A stretch of 38,465 bases of DNA from Chloroflexota bacterium (GTDB lineage: Bacteria; Chloroflexota; Limnocylindria; P2-11E): NCBI GenBank assembly GCA_016875795.1, contig VGOU01000004.1:1-38465 (forward strand). The letters run 5' to 3'. Of the stretch, positions 16,108 through 23,624 are shown in pieces. Made by a program: the position numbers and the translations under genes. Under the pieces are notes generated by a model. The model saw only the letters and a program-made list of their open reading frames with translations, searched no databases and was not told the DNA's origin. Within the stretch, counting starts at the first letter, position 1. Each line of letters starts with the position of its first letter.

Positions 16108-17202
16108 ATGACACCGCGCCCGATCTTCGTGCATGGTCACACCATCGGAGGGGACGCGGCGCCGTTCGTCATCGCGGAGATGTCGGCCAATCACAACGGA
16201 TCCCTCGAGCGCGCGCTCGCCATCGTCGATGCCGCGGCGGACGCGGGCGCCCATGCGGTGAAGATCCAGACATACACCGCCGACACGATGACGCTCGACA
16301 TCGACGCCGGTGAGTTCGCCATCACGGATCCCGGCAGCCTCTGGCGTGGCCGGACGCTGTACGACCTGTACCGCGAGGCGGCAACGCCGTACGAGTGGCA
16401 CCGGGAGATCTTCGATCGATGCCGCTCGCGGGGGCTCGTCGGCTTCAGCTCGCCGTTCGACCCGACGGCCGTGGACTTCCTCGAGTCGCTCGGCGTCGGC
16501 ATGTACAAGATCGCGTCCGCCGAGGTCGTGGACATCCCTCTCATCCGCCGCGTGGCCTCGACCGGCAAGCCTATGGTGATGTCGACGGGAATGACGGACC
16601 TGGCCGAGCTTTCGGAGGCGATCGACGCCGCACGCGGCCAGGGATGCCAGGACATCCTCGTGCTGAAGTGCACGAGCGCGTATCCGGCGCCCGTCGAGGC
16701 GTCGAACGTATTGACCATCCCCGAGATCCGGCGCAGGTTCGACGTGCACGTCGGGTTCTCCGACCACACGCTGGGGCTCGGCGCCGCGGTCGCGGCCGTG
16801 GCGCTCGGGGCCGTGGCGATCGAGAAGCACTTCACGCTCTCCAGGGAAGATGGTGGTGTCGATGCCGCATTCTCCGCAACGCCGGATGAACTCGCACGGC
16901 TCGTTCGTGAGACGGCCACGGCGCGGCGCGCGCTGGGCGGCGTCCAGCTAGCGCCGAGCGCCGACGAGATCGCCTCGCGCCGCTATCGCCGCTCCCTTTA
17001 CATCGTCGAGGACATGAAGGCGGGCGACGTGTTCACGGCGGCGAATGTGCGTGCCATCCGGCCCGGCCTGGGGCTCGCGCCGAAGCACATCGACGCATTC
17101 ATCGGGAGGGCGATCTCGCGTGACGCGCCGCGGGGGACCGCCCTGACGTGGGAGCATCTGGCGGACGCACGCCCCCGGCTTGCGCCTCGATCGAGCGGAT
17201 GA
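16108..17202 (+). CDS. pseI: Pseudaminic acid synthase, PseI
   Basis: PseI condenses phosphoenolpyruvate with the free 2,4-diacylamino-trideoxy-L-altrose to give pseudaminic acid. The protein has 364 residues: a TIM barrel with FVIAEMSANHNGSLERA, VKIQTYTADTMT, GFSSPFDPTAVDFLE, YKIASAEVVD, MVMSTGM and VGFSDHTLG (metal and PEP ligands), then IEKHFTL, and a C-terminal SAF (antifreeze-like) domain from about residue 290 (RRSLYIVEDMKAGDVFT). AEMSANHNG rather than EIGxNHNG favours PseI over sialic acid or legionaminic acid synthase. Its last 104 bases are antisense to the 3' end of the next gene. Confidence 0.93.
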   Translation: MTPRPIFVHGHTIGGDAAPFVIAEMSANHNGSLERALAIVDAAADAGAHAVKIQTYTADTMTLDIDAGEFAITDPGSLWRGRTLYDLYREAATPYEWHREIFDRCRSRGLVGFSSPFDPTAVDFLESLGVGMYKIASAEVVDIPLIRRVASTGKPMVMSTGMTDLAELSEAIDAARGQGCQDILVLKCTSAYPAPVEASNVLTIPEIRRRFDVHVGFSDHTLGLGAAVAAVALGAVAIEKHFTLSREDGGVDAAFSATPDELARLVRETATARRALGGVQLAPSADEIASRRYRRSLYIVEDMKAGDVFTAANVRAIRPGLGLAPKHIDAFIGRAISRDAPRGTALTWEHLADARPRLAPRSSG

Positions 17203-19069
17203 TCGGCGCGCGCATCCGATCCACGGCCCCGCCGTCGCGGAACGGGTCCAGATCGGCGAGCGCGCCCGACCAATCTCCCAGGTCCGAGTGTGCTGCTGGA
17301 TCCCTGCGATAGGCATCGACGGCTCCGCGCAGACGGTGCCACCCGTCGAAGACGACGCGCCCGCTGAGCGACCTCAGCGGATGGTCCCGTAGGTCGTCGA
17401 CGTCGACCATCACGCTGCGGACCCCGATGAGGTGACCCTCGAGCGACGCCGTGCCGGCGCTCAGCTTGCCGATACAGAGATCGGCGGCGAGCGCCGCCTC
17501 CGCGACGAACGTCTCACGCGATGAGTCGCTCGCGCCCCGGATCACGCAGCGCCCGCTGGCGACGAGATCGTCGAGCCGCGAAGCGACGCTCCCGATGCGC
17601 TGGCGGAGATCCCACGGCTTCTTGGGCTTCAGGACGAGGCCGAGGGTCGGGTCCTCCTCGACCCATCGGATGAGGAAGGCGTAGTCCTTGGCAGCCTGCG
17701 CGTTGGTGGCGAGGACGTCCCAACGATCCGCCGAGTTCTCGTCGAAGAAGCACATGACGAACGTCGCGCCGCCCGCCTCGAGCGTCGAGCGCGTCGCCCG
17801 GACGCTCGGGGAGCGCCGGAGCTCGGCGGCAGCTTCGACCGCGCCATCGGAGAGCGGCCCCGTGATGACATAGTGCTTCGCGGGTGACTCCAGAGAGCGC
17901 ACCAGCTCCGCGAAGATCCCCGAGTACACGAGTTGGACCGTCTCGCCCGCGGTCACGAGCGTCGTCGGGCCGATGATGTTCGCGATCGAATACTGGTAGT
18001 TCACGCTCGTTCCACCGAGCGCGTCGAGCGCGAGGACCTGGCCGCTCGAGCCGTTCGAGCCCACCACATTGACCCGGATACCCGTCGAGCGAAAGAACGT
18101 GTACCAGGAGGCGTGCTCGAGAGCGAGCGACGCGACCGCCTTCGCCAGACCGAGCGGCAGTCGGCGCTGCCTCGCCGCCGTCTCGAGGACCGCTCGGCCG
18201 ATGCGGATCCAGTGGGGAACGGCGACCCGGAGCGAGGCCGTGGTGACCAGGGGGACCTTCCCCACGACCGTGATGCCACGCTCGCGGAGCTTCGCCTCTT
18301 CGGCAGGGGGACGGCCTTCGTGGTCGTACAAGATCACGCGGAAGGCGTCCGATGGGCGGAGCCAGAAGAGCTCCGAGTGTCTCGTAGGGTCGAGCGACAC
18401 CGCGCGGTGGCCGAACCGAAGACCGACGGCCGGCGGCCTCGATCCCGTCGATGCGGCCGCGGGCCGTCGAGCCCGCCGCGCGCGTACGCGGCCTGGGAGC
18501 TGGGCCGCGAGGCCCGCGCCGCGCAGGACGAGCCGCCCGCCGCTCAGACGTGGGTAACCGATGAGACGCAGCCCCTCCGCGCTCGCGACCTCGCGAACGC
18601 GGCCGATCCACGGCCGGTCCGCGATGAGAATGAGCACGTCGCGGAGGGGGACGCGCTCGCGTTCGGCGACCCGACGGGCGACCGCGATCCGCAGCCGCTC
18701 CTCCCGGACGGCCGTCTCGAGCATCTTGTCGAGGTGGAAGGCGACGGCGCGTGCGGGCCACGCCGGCTCGAGCGCGCGGACCACCGGCTCGCCGTGGATC
18801 CAGTCGGTCCGTATCGCCGAGGAGAGGGCGCGCGACTCCCGGAGGAGGCCGATGAGCGCGCACCCCCCGTCGGCGTTCGTGAGCTCGCCGATGTTCGCAT
18901 CGACCTGGCGGACGGATCCGCGGATGAGTCCGGCGCGCGCCGCGAGCCCGACGATCCTCCCGCTGGCTGGCGTGAGCGGGTCGAAGTGCCAGATGTCAGC
19001 GGTCCGGCCCCGGATCGCGATCGCGGCGAGAGACCACACCGAGATGCGGTCCGCGAAGACGACGGCCAC
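17099..19069 (-). CDS. Large GT-B-like surface polysaccharide protein, candidate nonulosonate transferase
   Basis: This is a 656-residue protein with no signal peptide or membrane helix. The middle and C-terminal parts look like a GT-B glycosyltransferase of the capsule/CDP-glycerol transferase type: VNVVGSNGSSGQVLALDALGG, an alternating beta/alpha pattern, and a nucleotide-binding style end DLCIGKLSAGTASLEGHLIG followed by VRSVMVDVDD, similar to the S-T-x-x-x-E motif of that group. The N-terminal 200 residues are unassigned. It sits beside pseI and convergent to it, so transfer of the CMP-activated sugar is a fair hypothesis. The last 25 or so residues are low-complexity and lie antisense to pseI. 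GTG 19069 is the chosen start; no strong Shine-Dalgarno is visible. Confidence 0.65.
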   Translation of the reverse strand: MAVVFADRISVWSLAAIAIRGRTADIWHFDPLTPASGRIVGLAARAGLIRGSVRQVDANIGELTNADGGCALIGLLRESRALSSAIRTDWIHGEPVVRALEPAWPARAVAFHLDKMLETAVREERLRIAVARRVAERERVPLRDVLILIADRPWIGRVREVASAEGLRLIGYPRLSGGRLVLRGAGLAAQLPGRVRARRARRPAAASTGSRPPAVGLRFGHRAVSLDPTRHSELFWLRPSDAFRVILYDHEGRPPAEEAKLRERGITVVGKVPLVTTASLRVAVPHWIRIGRAVLETAARQRRLPLGLAKAVASLALEHASWYTFFRSTGIRVNVVGSNGSSGQVLALDALGGTSVNYQYSIANIIGPTTLVTAGETVQLVYSGIFAELVRSLESPAKHYVITGPLSDGAVEAAAELRRSPSVRATRSTLEAGGATFVMCFFDENSADRWDVLATNAQAAKDYAFLIRWVEEDPTLGLVLKPKKPWDLRQRIGSVASRLDDLVASGRCVIRGASDSSRETFVAEAALAADLCIGKLSAGTASLEGHLIGVRSVMVDVDDLRDHPLRSLSGRVVFDGWHRLRGAVDAYRRDPAAHSDLGDWSGALADLDPFRDGGAVDRMRAPIIRSIEAQAGGVRPPDAPTSGRSPAARHARSPSR

Positions 19070-19130
19070 CGGCGCCGACAGTACAACGGTGACCGCTATC
19101 GTTCAGCCATGCGACGGGCGTTCCGCTGAG
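19070..19130. promoter_or_regulatory. Divergent promoter region with overlapping -10/-35-like elements
   Basis: On the plus strand CCGACA (19075-19080), a 16-base spacer and TATCGT (19097-19102) precede an ATG at 19109 by six bases. On the minus strand TACTGT (19083-19078) precedes the GTG at 19069 by eight bases, with only a weak -35. The two would overlap head to head and leave very short leaders. Pattern evidence only. Confidence 0.3.
19109..19129 (+). other. Possible six-codon leader ORF before the ABC transporter
   Basis: ATG 19109 opens a six-codon frame (MRRAFR) ending in TGA at 19127-19129, one base before the ABC transporter ATG at 19131. With the candidate -10 six bases upstream it would be translated leaderless and then couple to the transporter start, which lacks a clear Shine-Dalgarno. 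It may be chance. Confidence 0.25.
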
Positions 19131-20918
19131 ATGCGATCGCTCCTGTCCTTCGTCATCGAGTACAGGGTCGCGTATCTCGTCCTGTTCCTCTTCCTGATCG
19201 CCACGGCCGTTCTCGAGGGGCTCGGGCTCGCGGTCCTCTACCCGCTCCTCGCGGCGATCCTCAGCGCTCCCCCGACCTCGGCCGGTCCGCTCCTCGACCT
19301 CCTGCTGCGGACCGCCGACGGTCTCGCGGGCGGCGATCGGCTGATCGGCGCGTTCGCACTATTCATCATCATCGTGCCGCTCAGCTCGCTGGGGAAGCTC
19401 GGCCGCGAGTGGCTGCAGGCCAGAACGAGCGCGGCCACGACGTGGGACGTGAAGCGCAGGGTCTTCGAGCGTCTCCGCACCCGCCCTTACTCGTACTTCA
19501 TCACTCGCCGGGAGGGCGACCTCACGTATCGGCTGACGGTCGCGCCTCAGAACCTCGCCGCTGCCCTCCTGTTCGCGACGATCAGCGTGAGCTACTCGCT
19601 CACCGGTCTCGCGACCTTCCTGCTGCTGGTCACGATCGAGTGGCGAACGACCCTCGCGATGCTTGCGCTCGGCATCGTCTTCTTCGGGGCGAATCGGTTC
19701 GTCGCACGGCGATTCTCCTACAACGCCGGTCGCGAGAAGATGTCCGCACAGTCGGCCGAGCTCGGCGTCGCGCACGAGCTGTTGGGCGGGATCAGGGACA
19801 TCGCCGCCGCGGACGCCTCGCGAGCATGGCTGCAGCGCTTCCTGGTGCAGAGCAAGACCTACCGGCGGTACTTCGTCCGTGACCTCACGTGGTCCGCGGT
19901 CCCCGGGCTCTTCCTCGAGCTCGCGGTGCTCATCCTCGCCGCGGTCAGCGCGGCCGTGATCCATCTCGCGGCGCCCGATCTGCTCGTGTCGCTCCTCCCT
20001 GTCCTCGCGGTGTACGTCTACGCGACGCGGAGCCTGCTCGGCACGGTGGGTCTCGTGAGCAGGCAGCTCCTACGGATCGCCGCCCTTGAGCCGGACGTGG
20101 CCCTGCTGAGGGGAGCCCTCTCTGAGCCTGCGGACCCGCGCGGAGAGCTCCAGCCGTCCCGCCCCGTACCGGCATGGGAGCGGATCGCGATCCGCGACCT
20201 CTCGTTCGTGTACCCGCAGCGGGACGTCGCCGTCCTCGAAGGTCTGTCGCTCACCATCGAGCGAGGACGTACGACGGCGCTCGTCGGCGCGTCTGGATCG
20301 GGGAAAAGCACGATCCTTCTCCTTTTGCTCGGTCTGCTCGGACCCTCGAGCGGCCGGATCATGGTGGGGGACACCGACCTGAGCGACGTCGACCGTGCCC
20401 AGTGGCTGTCGCGGGTCGGCTACGTCGGGCAGGAGCCGTTCGTGTTCAACGGCACGGTCGCGGAGAACATCGCCTTCGGCGAGGATCGGCCCACTCCGAC
20501 GATCGTGGACGCGGCGCGCGCCGCCCAGGCCGATGGATTCATCGACGCGCTCCCTCGCGGGTACGACACAATGGTGGGTGATCGCGGCGTGACGCTCTCT
20601 GCCGGACAGCGGCAGCGTCTCGTCATCGCGCGAGCGCTCGTCCGCCGACCCGATCTGCTCCTCCTCGACGAGGCCACGAGCGCGCTCGACAGCGTGTCCG
20701 AGGAGCTGTTCCAGCGGGCGCTGGCCTCGATCTCGCGAAGGACGACCGTGGTCGTCGTCGCGCACCGTCTCTCCACCGTGCGCCAGGCCGACATGATCGT
20801 CGTGCTCGAGCATGGCCGTGTCGCCGAGTCCGGTCGTCACGAGAGACTGATGGCGGCGGGCGGCGTCTATGCGCGGCTCGTGCGGTCGTTCGAGGAGCCG
20901 GTGCCCGCCGTTGGCTGA
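19131..20918 (+). CDS. ABC transporter, fused TMD-NBD, PglK/MsbA-like flippase or exporter
   Basis: This is a half-transporter of 595 residues that would dimerise in the cytoplasmic membrane. Residues 1 to about 330 hold roughly six membrane helices starting with VAYLVLFLFLIATAVLEG. The nucleotide-binding domain has GASGSGKST (Walker A), GYVGQEPFVFNGT (Q-loop), LSAGQRQR (signature), LLLLDEATSALD (Walker B) and AHRLS (H-loop). PglK-type proteins flip undecaprenyl-linked oligosaccharides, and the nearby glycan enzymes make this the likely cargo; lipid export in the MsbA style cannot be excluded. ATG 19131 is preferred because the upstream in-frame extension reads through the divergent promoter region. 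Confidence 0.9.
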   Translation: MRSLLSFVIEYRVAYLVLFLFLIATAVLEGLGLAVLYPLLAAILSAPPTSAGPLLDLLLRTADGLAGGDRLIGAFALFIIIVPLSSLGKLGREWLQARTSAATTWDVKRRVFERLRTRPYSYFITRREGDLTYRLTVAPQNLAAALLFATISVSYSLTGLATFLLLVTIEWRTTLAMLALGIVFFGANRFVARRFSYNAGREKMSAQSAELGVAHELLGGIRDIAAADASRAWLQRFLVQSKTYRRYFVRDLTWSAVPGLFLELAVLILAAVSAAVIHLAAPDLLVSLLPVLAVYVYATRSLLGTVGLVSRQLLRIAALEPDVALLRGALSEPADPRGELQPSRPVPAWERIAIRDLSFVYPQRDVAVLEGLSLTIERGRTTALVGASGSGKSTILLLLLGLLGPSSGRIMVGDTDLSDVDRAQWLSRVGYVGQEPFVFNGTVAENIAFGEDRPTPTIVDAARAAQADGFIDALPRGYDTMVGDRGVTLSAGQRQRLVIARALVRRPDLLLLDEATSALDSVSEELFQRALASISRRTTVVVVAHRLSTVRQADMIVVLEHGRVAESGRHERLMAAGGVYARLVRSFEEPVPAVG

Positions 20919-20924
20919 CCGAGA

Positions 20925-21719
20925 GTGGTGAGCGTCAGGGCTCGGCTCGCCGCGGTCACCCTGCGCATCCGCTGGGCGGCCGTCGCCGCCCTCGCTCCAC
21001 GTCGCTCTGTGACCGCGAACGGCCTGCGCCTGACCCTGCGCACCGAGAACTGGATCACGCACTACAGGTGGGCGACGTACGCGATCAAGGAGCCGGACAC
21101 GCTTCGCTGGCTCGACCGGGTCGTGCGGGACGGCGATGTCGTCTTCGACGTCGGCGCGAACATCGGCGTGTACTCGTTGTACGCCGCGCTGCGACATCCT
21201 CGCGCCGTGGTGCTGGCATTCGAGCCCGAGTACGCGAACCTCCACCTCCTGCGGGACAACGTCGTGGCGAACGGGCTGCGCGACCGCGTCACGATCTACG
21301 CGCTCGCGCTGGGCGACCGGGTCGGCCTGACGCATCTTCAGGTCCAGGACCTCACACCGGGCTCCGCTCTGCACACCGAGTCGCCGGTGCCGATCGACCA
21401 CACCAGGACCGGGCGGCGAGTCGTCATGCGGGAGGGCATCGCGCTCATGACGCTTGACGAGTTCTGCGCGCTGCGCTCGCTCGTCCCGAACGCGATCAAG
21501 ATCGACGTTGATGGGACGGAGGCTGAGATCCTGCGTGGCGCTGAACGCACCCTGCGAGACCCGGCCCTGCGCACGGTCCTCATCGAGCTGCCGGTCTCCG
21601 TTGGCGCGGCTTCGGAGTGTCGCGCCCGGCTCGAGGACGCGGGGCTCGGCCCGACCCCGATGGATGTCGGTGAGGGCACCAACGAGGTGTGGACCCGCCG
21701 ATCCCATCGGGGCTGGTAG
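20925..21719 (+). CDS. FkbM family methyltransferase
   Basis: This is a 264-residue SAM-dependent methyltransferase. VVFDVGANIGVYSLYAALRH is the SAM-binding loop, AFEPEYANLHLLRDNV contains the ribose-binding acidic residue, and IKIDVDGTEAEILRGAE is the FkbM-specific IK.DvdG.E motif. Members methylate sugar hydroxyls or related small molecules. It follows the ABC transporter by six bases (GTG 20925; GTG 20928 is an alternative), so they are probably co-transcribed. With the methyltransferases at 10111, 25441 and 36127 the locus has at least four methyl-transfer genes. Confidence 0.88.
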   Translation: MVSVRARLAAVTLRIRWAAVAALAPRRSVTANGLRLTLRTENWITHYRWATYAIKEPDTLRWLDRVVRDGDVVFDVGANIGVYSLYAALRHPRAVVLAFEPEYANLHLLRDNVVANGLRDRVTIYALALGDRVGLTHLQVQDLTPGSALHTESPVPIDHTRTGRRVVMREGIALMTLDEFCALRSLVPNAIKIDVDGTEAEILRGAERTLRDPALRTVLIELPVSVGAASECRARLEDAGLGPTPMDVGEGTNEVWTRRSHRGW

Positions 21720-21734
21720 CCTCTGGGCTGACGA

Positions 21735-21749
21735 CGCCGCCCTGCGGCG
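21735..21749 (+). other. Short GC hairpin upstream of the PhyH-family gene
   Basis: A six-base stem (CGCCGC, 21735-21740; GCGGCG, 21744-21749) with a three-base loop lies between the FkbM stop and the next Shine-Dalgarno (GAGAGGGA). No T-run follows, so it is not a standard intrinsic terminator. It could be an RNA-processing or pausing site, or chance in such GC-rich DNA. Confidence 0.25.
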
Positions 21750-21773
21750 GAATAGCAACGGAGAGGGAGCACG

Positions 21774-22682
21774 ATGGCTACTCGGACAGTCCCCGCGGCG
21801 CCGTCTCGAGGCGCGGAGATGGGGCAGGCCAAGCTCGGTAAGGCAGCCTTCGACGCGTTCTGGCGCGACGGCTTCTATCTGCAACGGTCGTTCTTCGACC
21901 CGAAGAAGGTGGAGGCCGCGGCGGCGTGGCTCAGGTCCCAGGACCACTCGAAGATGGCGAAGTCCTGGACGGAGCAGGAGCCCGCCGTCGAGCTCGCCGT
22001 CTGGCCCACCGTGCACACGGGCGATCACCCCATCGCGGAGCTGGCGAACGACCGCGACATGCTGGACATGGCGGGCGAGCTCATGGGCGCGCCCGTGTAC
22101 ATCTGGTCCAGCAAGGTGAACATCAAGGCCGCCTGGTGCGGCACGGCCGAGTACCACCACCAGGACCTCGTCTACTGGAAGGACCGCGGCTACCCGCGCG
22201 ACGAGATGCTGTCATGCATGGTGTACCTCGAGCCCCATACGATCCAGAACGCCGCGCTGGTCGTGCTCCCCGGCACGCACAAGTACGGGTACATCGAGCA
22301 CGAACCGTTCATCAACATCAACGGGCTGTCGAAGTACATGGTCCCGCCCGCGACCCTCAGCGACCTGTATCGCAAGCACGGGTACAAGGTCGTCGAGGCG
22401 CAGCCCGGCGACGTCCTGTTCTTCCACACCAGCCTCGTCCACGGCTCGTCGCACAACATCTCGCCGCACAGCCGCACGATCCTGCTGAGCCAGCTGAACA
22501 CCGTGGGCAACGAACCGAAGGACGTCTCCGAGAACGCACGGCTCTTCAACCTCCGCCGGTCGCAGCAGGAGAAGGAAGAGGCGGAGCGCCGGTACAGGTT
22601 CTTCACTGAGAAGTACGAAAAGCAGCTCGGATCGAAGGACGTCACCTTCGGCGCGCCGATCCCTGAGCGCGAGCGGAAGTAG
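21774..22682 (+). CDS. Phytanoyl-CoA dioxygenase (PhyH) family Fe(II)/2-oxoglutarate hydroxylase
   Basis: This is a 302-residue double-stranded beta-helix dioxygenase. The iron ligands are H129 and D131 (YHHQDLVYW) and a distal H223 (LVHGSSHN); SRTILLSQ supplies the 2-oxoglutarate-binding Arg. VVLPGTHKYG and DVLFFH are typical of PF05721. It would hydroxylate an aliphatic carbon; in this locus a sugar, a lipid carrier or the ACP-bound acyl group are candidate substrates. It has the best Shine-Dalgarno of the region (GAGAGGGA, about six bases before ATG) and a 54-base gap upstream, so it may start a unit. The 3' end is lysine- and glutamate-rich and lower in GC than the genes after it. Confidence 0.87.
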   Translation: MATRTVPAAPSRGAEMGQAKLGKAAFDAFWRDGFYLQRSFFDPKKVEAAAAWLRSQDHSKMAKSWTEQEPAVELAVWPTVHTGDHPIAELANDRDMLDMAGELMGAPVYIWSSKVNIKAAWCGTAEYHHQDLVYWKDRGYPRDEMLSCMVYLEPHTIQNAALVVLPGTHKYGYIEHEPFININGLSKYMVPPATLSDLYRKHGYKVVEAQPGDVLFFHTSLVHGSSHNISPHSRTILLSQLNTVGNEPKDVSENARLFNLRRSQQEKEEAERRYRFFTEKYEKQLGSKDVTFGAPIPERERK

Positions 22683-22707
22683 TACGGAGACCGGCGGCCC
22701 GGTCCTC

Positions 22708-23622
22708 GTGACCGGCGCCGCCGGCCTCATCGGCGGTGCCGTCGTCGACCGCCTGCTCGACGACGGCGTGCCGGTGATCGGGATGGACGTCTTGGCCAGA
22801 GCAGGGGCCCGGCCCGGCCTCGCCTGGCTCCAAGCCGACATCGCGCACCCCGAGGCCGTCGGCCTCCTGGATCGCATCGGCGCTCGTGCTGTCGTTCACT
22901 GCGCCGCGCACCCGGGCGGCCGCTCGAACGAGGAGCCCACGGCGGACGTGCGCGCGAACGCCCTGGGGAGCATGCAGGTATTCGAGTGGTGCGCGCGGAA
23001 CGGCGCCGCCGTCGTGTACACGAGCTCGTCCGCGGTATACGGCGACCAGCCGCAGGGGCCGATCCGCGAGGACGCGACCCTGCGTCCCGGTACCGTGTAC
23101 GCCGTGTGCAAGATGGCCTGCGAGCGCTGGCTCGCCATCCTCGGCGAGCGCTTCGGCCTCCGGTGGACCGTGCTCAGGCTGTTCGCCACGTACGGCGCGG
23201 GGCACCGGCCGAGCGCATTCCAGGGCATCGTGAACGTGCTCATGACGCAGATGCTCGAGGGTCGGCGCGTCGTCGTCCGCGGCTCGCTCCTCCGCGAGCG
23301 CGACCTCCTCTACGTCACGGACGCGGCCGACGCCATCGTCCGGGCCCTCCGGGCGGACGCGGCGCGAGGCGCGGTGATGAACGTGGGCACCGGGCGCGCC
23401 GTGACCATCGCGGAGCTCATCGACGCGCTCCGTTCCGTCCTGGGGCGCGGTCGCGAGGACGTCGACGTGGTCGAGGAAGCGGGGACGGTCGGGGATCCGA
23501 TGTACAGCGTCGCGGACATCGCGCTCGCGCGGCGGCTGCTCGGGTTCGCGCCGCGGCGCTCCCTCGCCGACGGCCTCGCGGCGTTCGTCGCGGGTCGCCG
23601 GGCCGCACGGGCGGCGGGCTAG
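22708..23622 (+). CDS. NAD-dependent epimerase/dehydratase (extended SDR), start uncertain
   Basis: This is a nucleotide-sugar extended SDR of about 304 residues. TGAAGLIGGAVVDRLL binds NAD, TSSSAVYGDQPQGPI carries the catalytic Ser/Thr, YAVCKMACERW the Tyr and Lys, and LRLFATYGAG the substrate-loop. GTG 22708 is the first canonical start, but it removes the first strand residues (PVLV) just upstream. A non-canonical start between 22663 (CTG) and 22708 is more likely, which would overlap or abut the phyH stop at 22682. Substrate (UDP-glucose, dTDP- or GDP-sugar) is not evident. It begins the high-GC half of the locus and is followed by an AsnB gene. Confidence 0.85.
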   Translation: MTGAAGLIGGAVVDRLLDDGVPVIGMDVLARAGARPGLAWLQADIAHPEAVGLLDRIGARAVVHCAAHPGGRSNEEPTADVRANALGSMQVFEWCARNGAAVVYTSSSAVYGDQPQGPIREDATLRPGTVYAVCKMACERWLAILGERFGLRWTVLRLFATYGAGHRPSAFQGIVNVLMTQMLEGRRVVVRGSLLRERDLLYVTDAADAIVRALRADAARGAVMNVGTGRAVTIAELIDALRSVLGRGREDVDVVEEAGTVGDPMYSVADIALARRLLGFAPRRSLADGLAAFVAGRRAARAAG

Positions 23623-23624
23623 CC

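Noticed and set aside
17933-19129. Long plus-strand open frames opposite the large GT gene, including the frame extending upstream of the ABC transporter ATG
   Set aside because: Charged, motif-free translation rich in Arg, Glu and Asp, antisense to a coherent gene. It is a GC-rich codon shadow, so the transporter start was set at 19131.
21735-21749. Intrinsic terminator
   Set aside because: Short stem and no T-run; kept only as a weak hairpin.
20070-22160. 696-codon minus-strand open frame over the ABC and FkbM genes
   Set aside because: Motif-free complement of two strongly supported genes.
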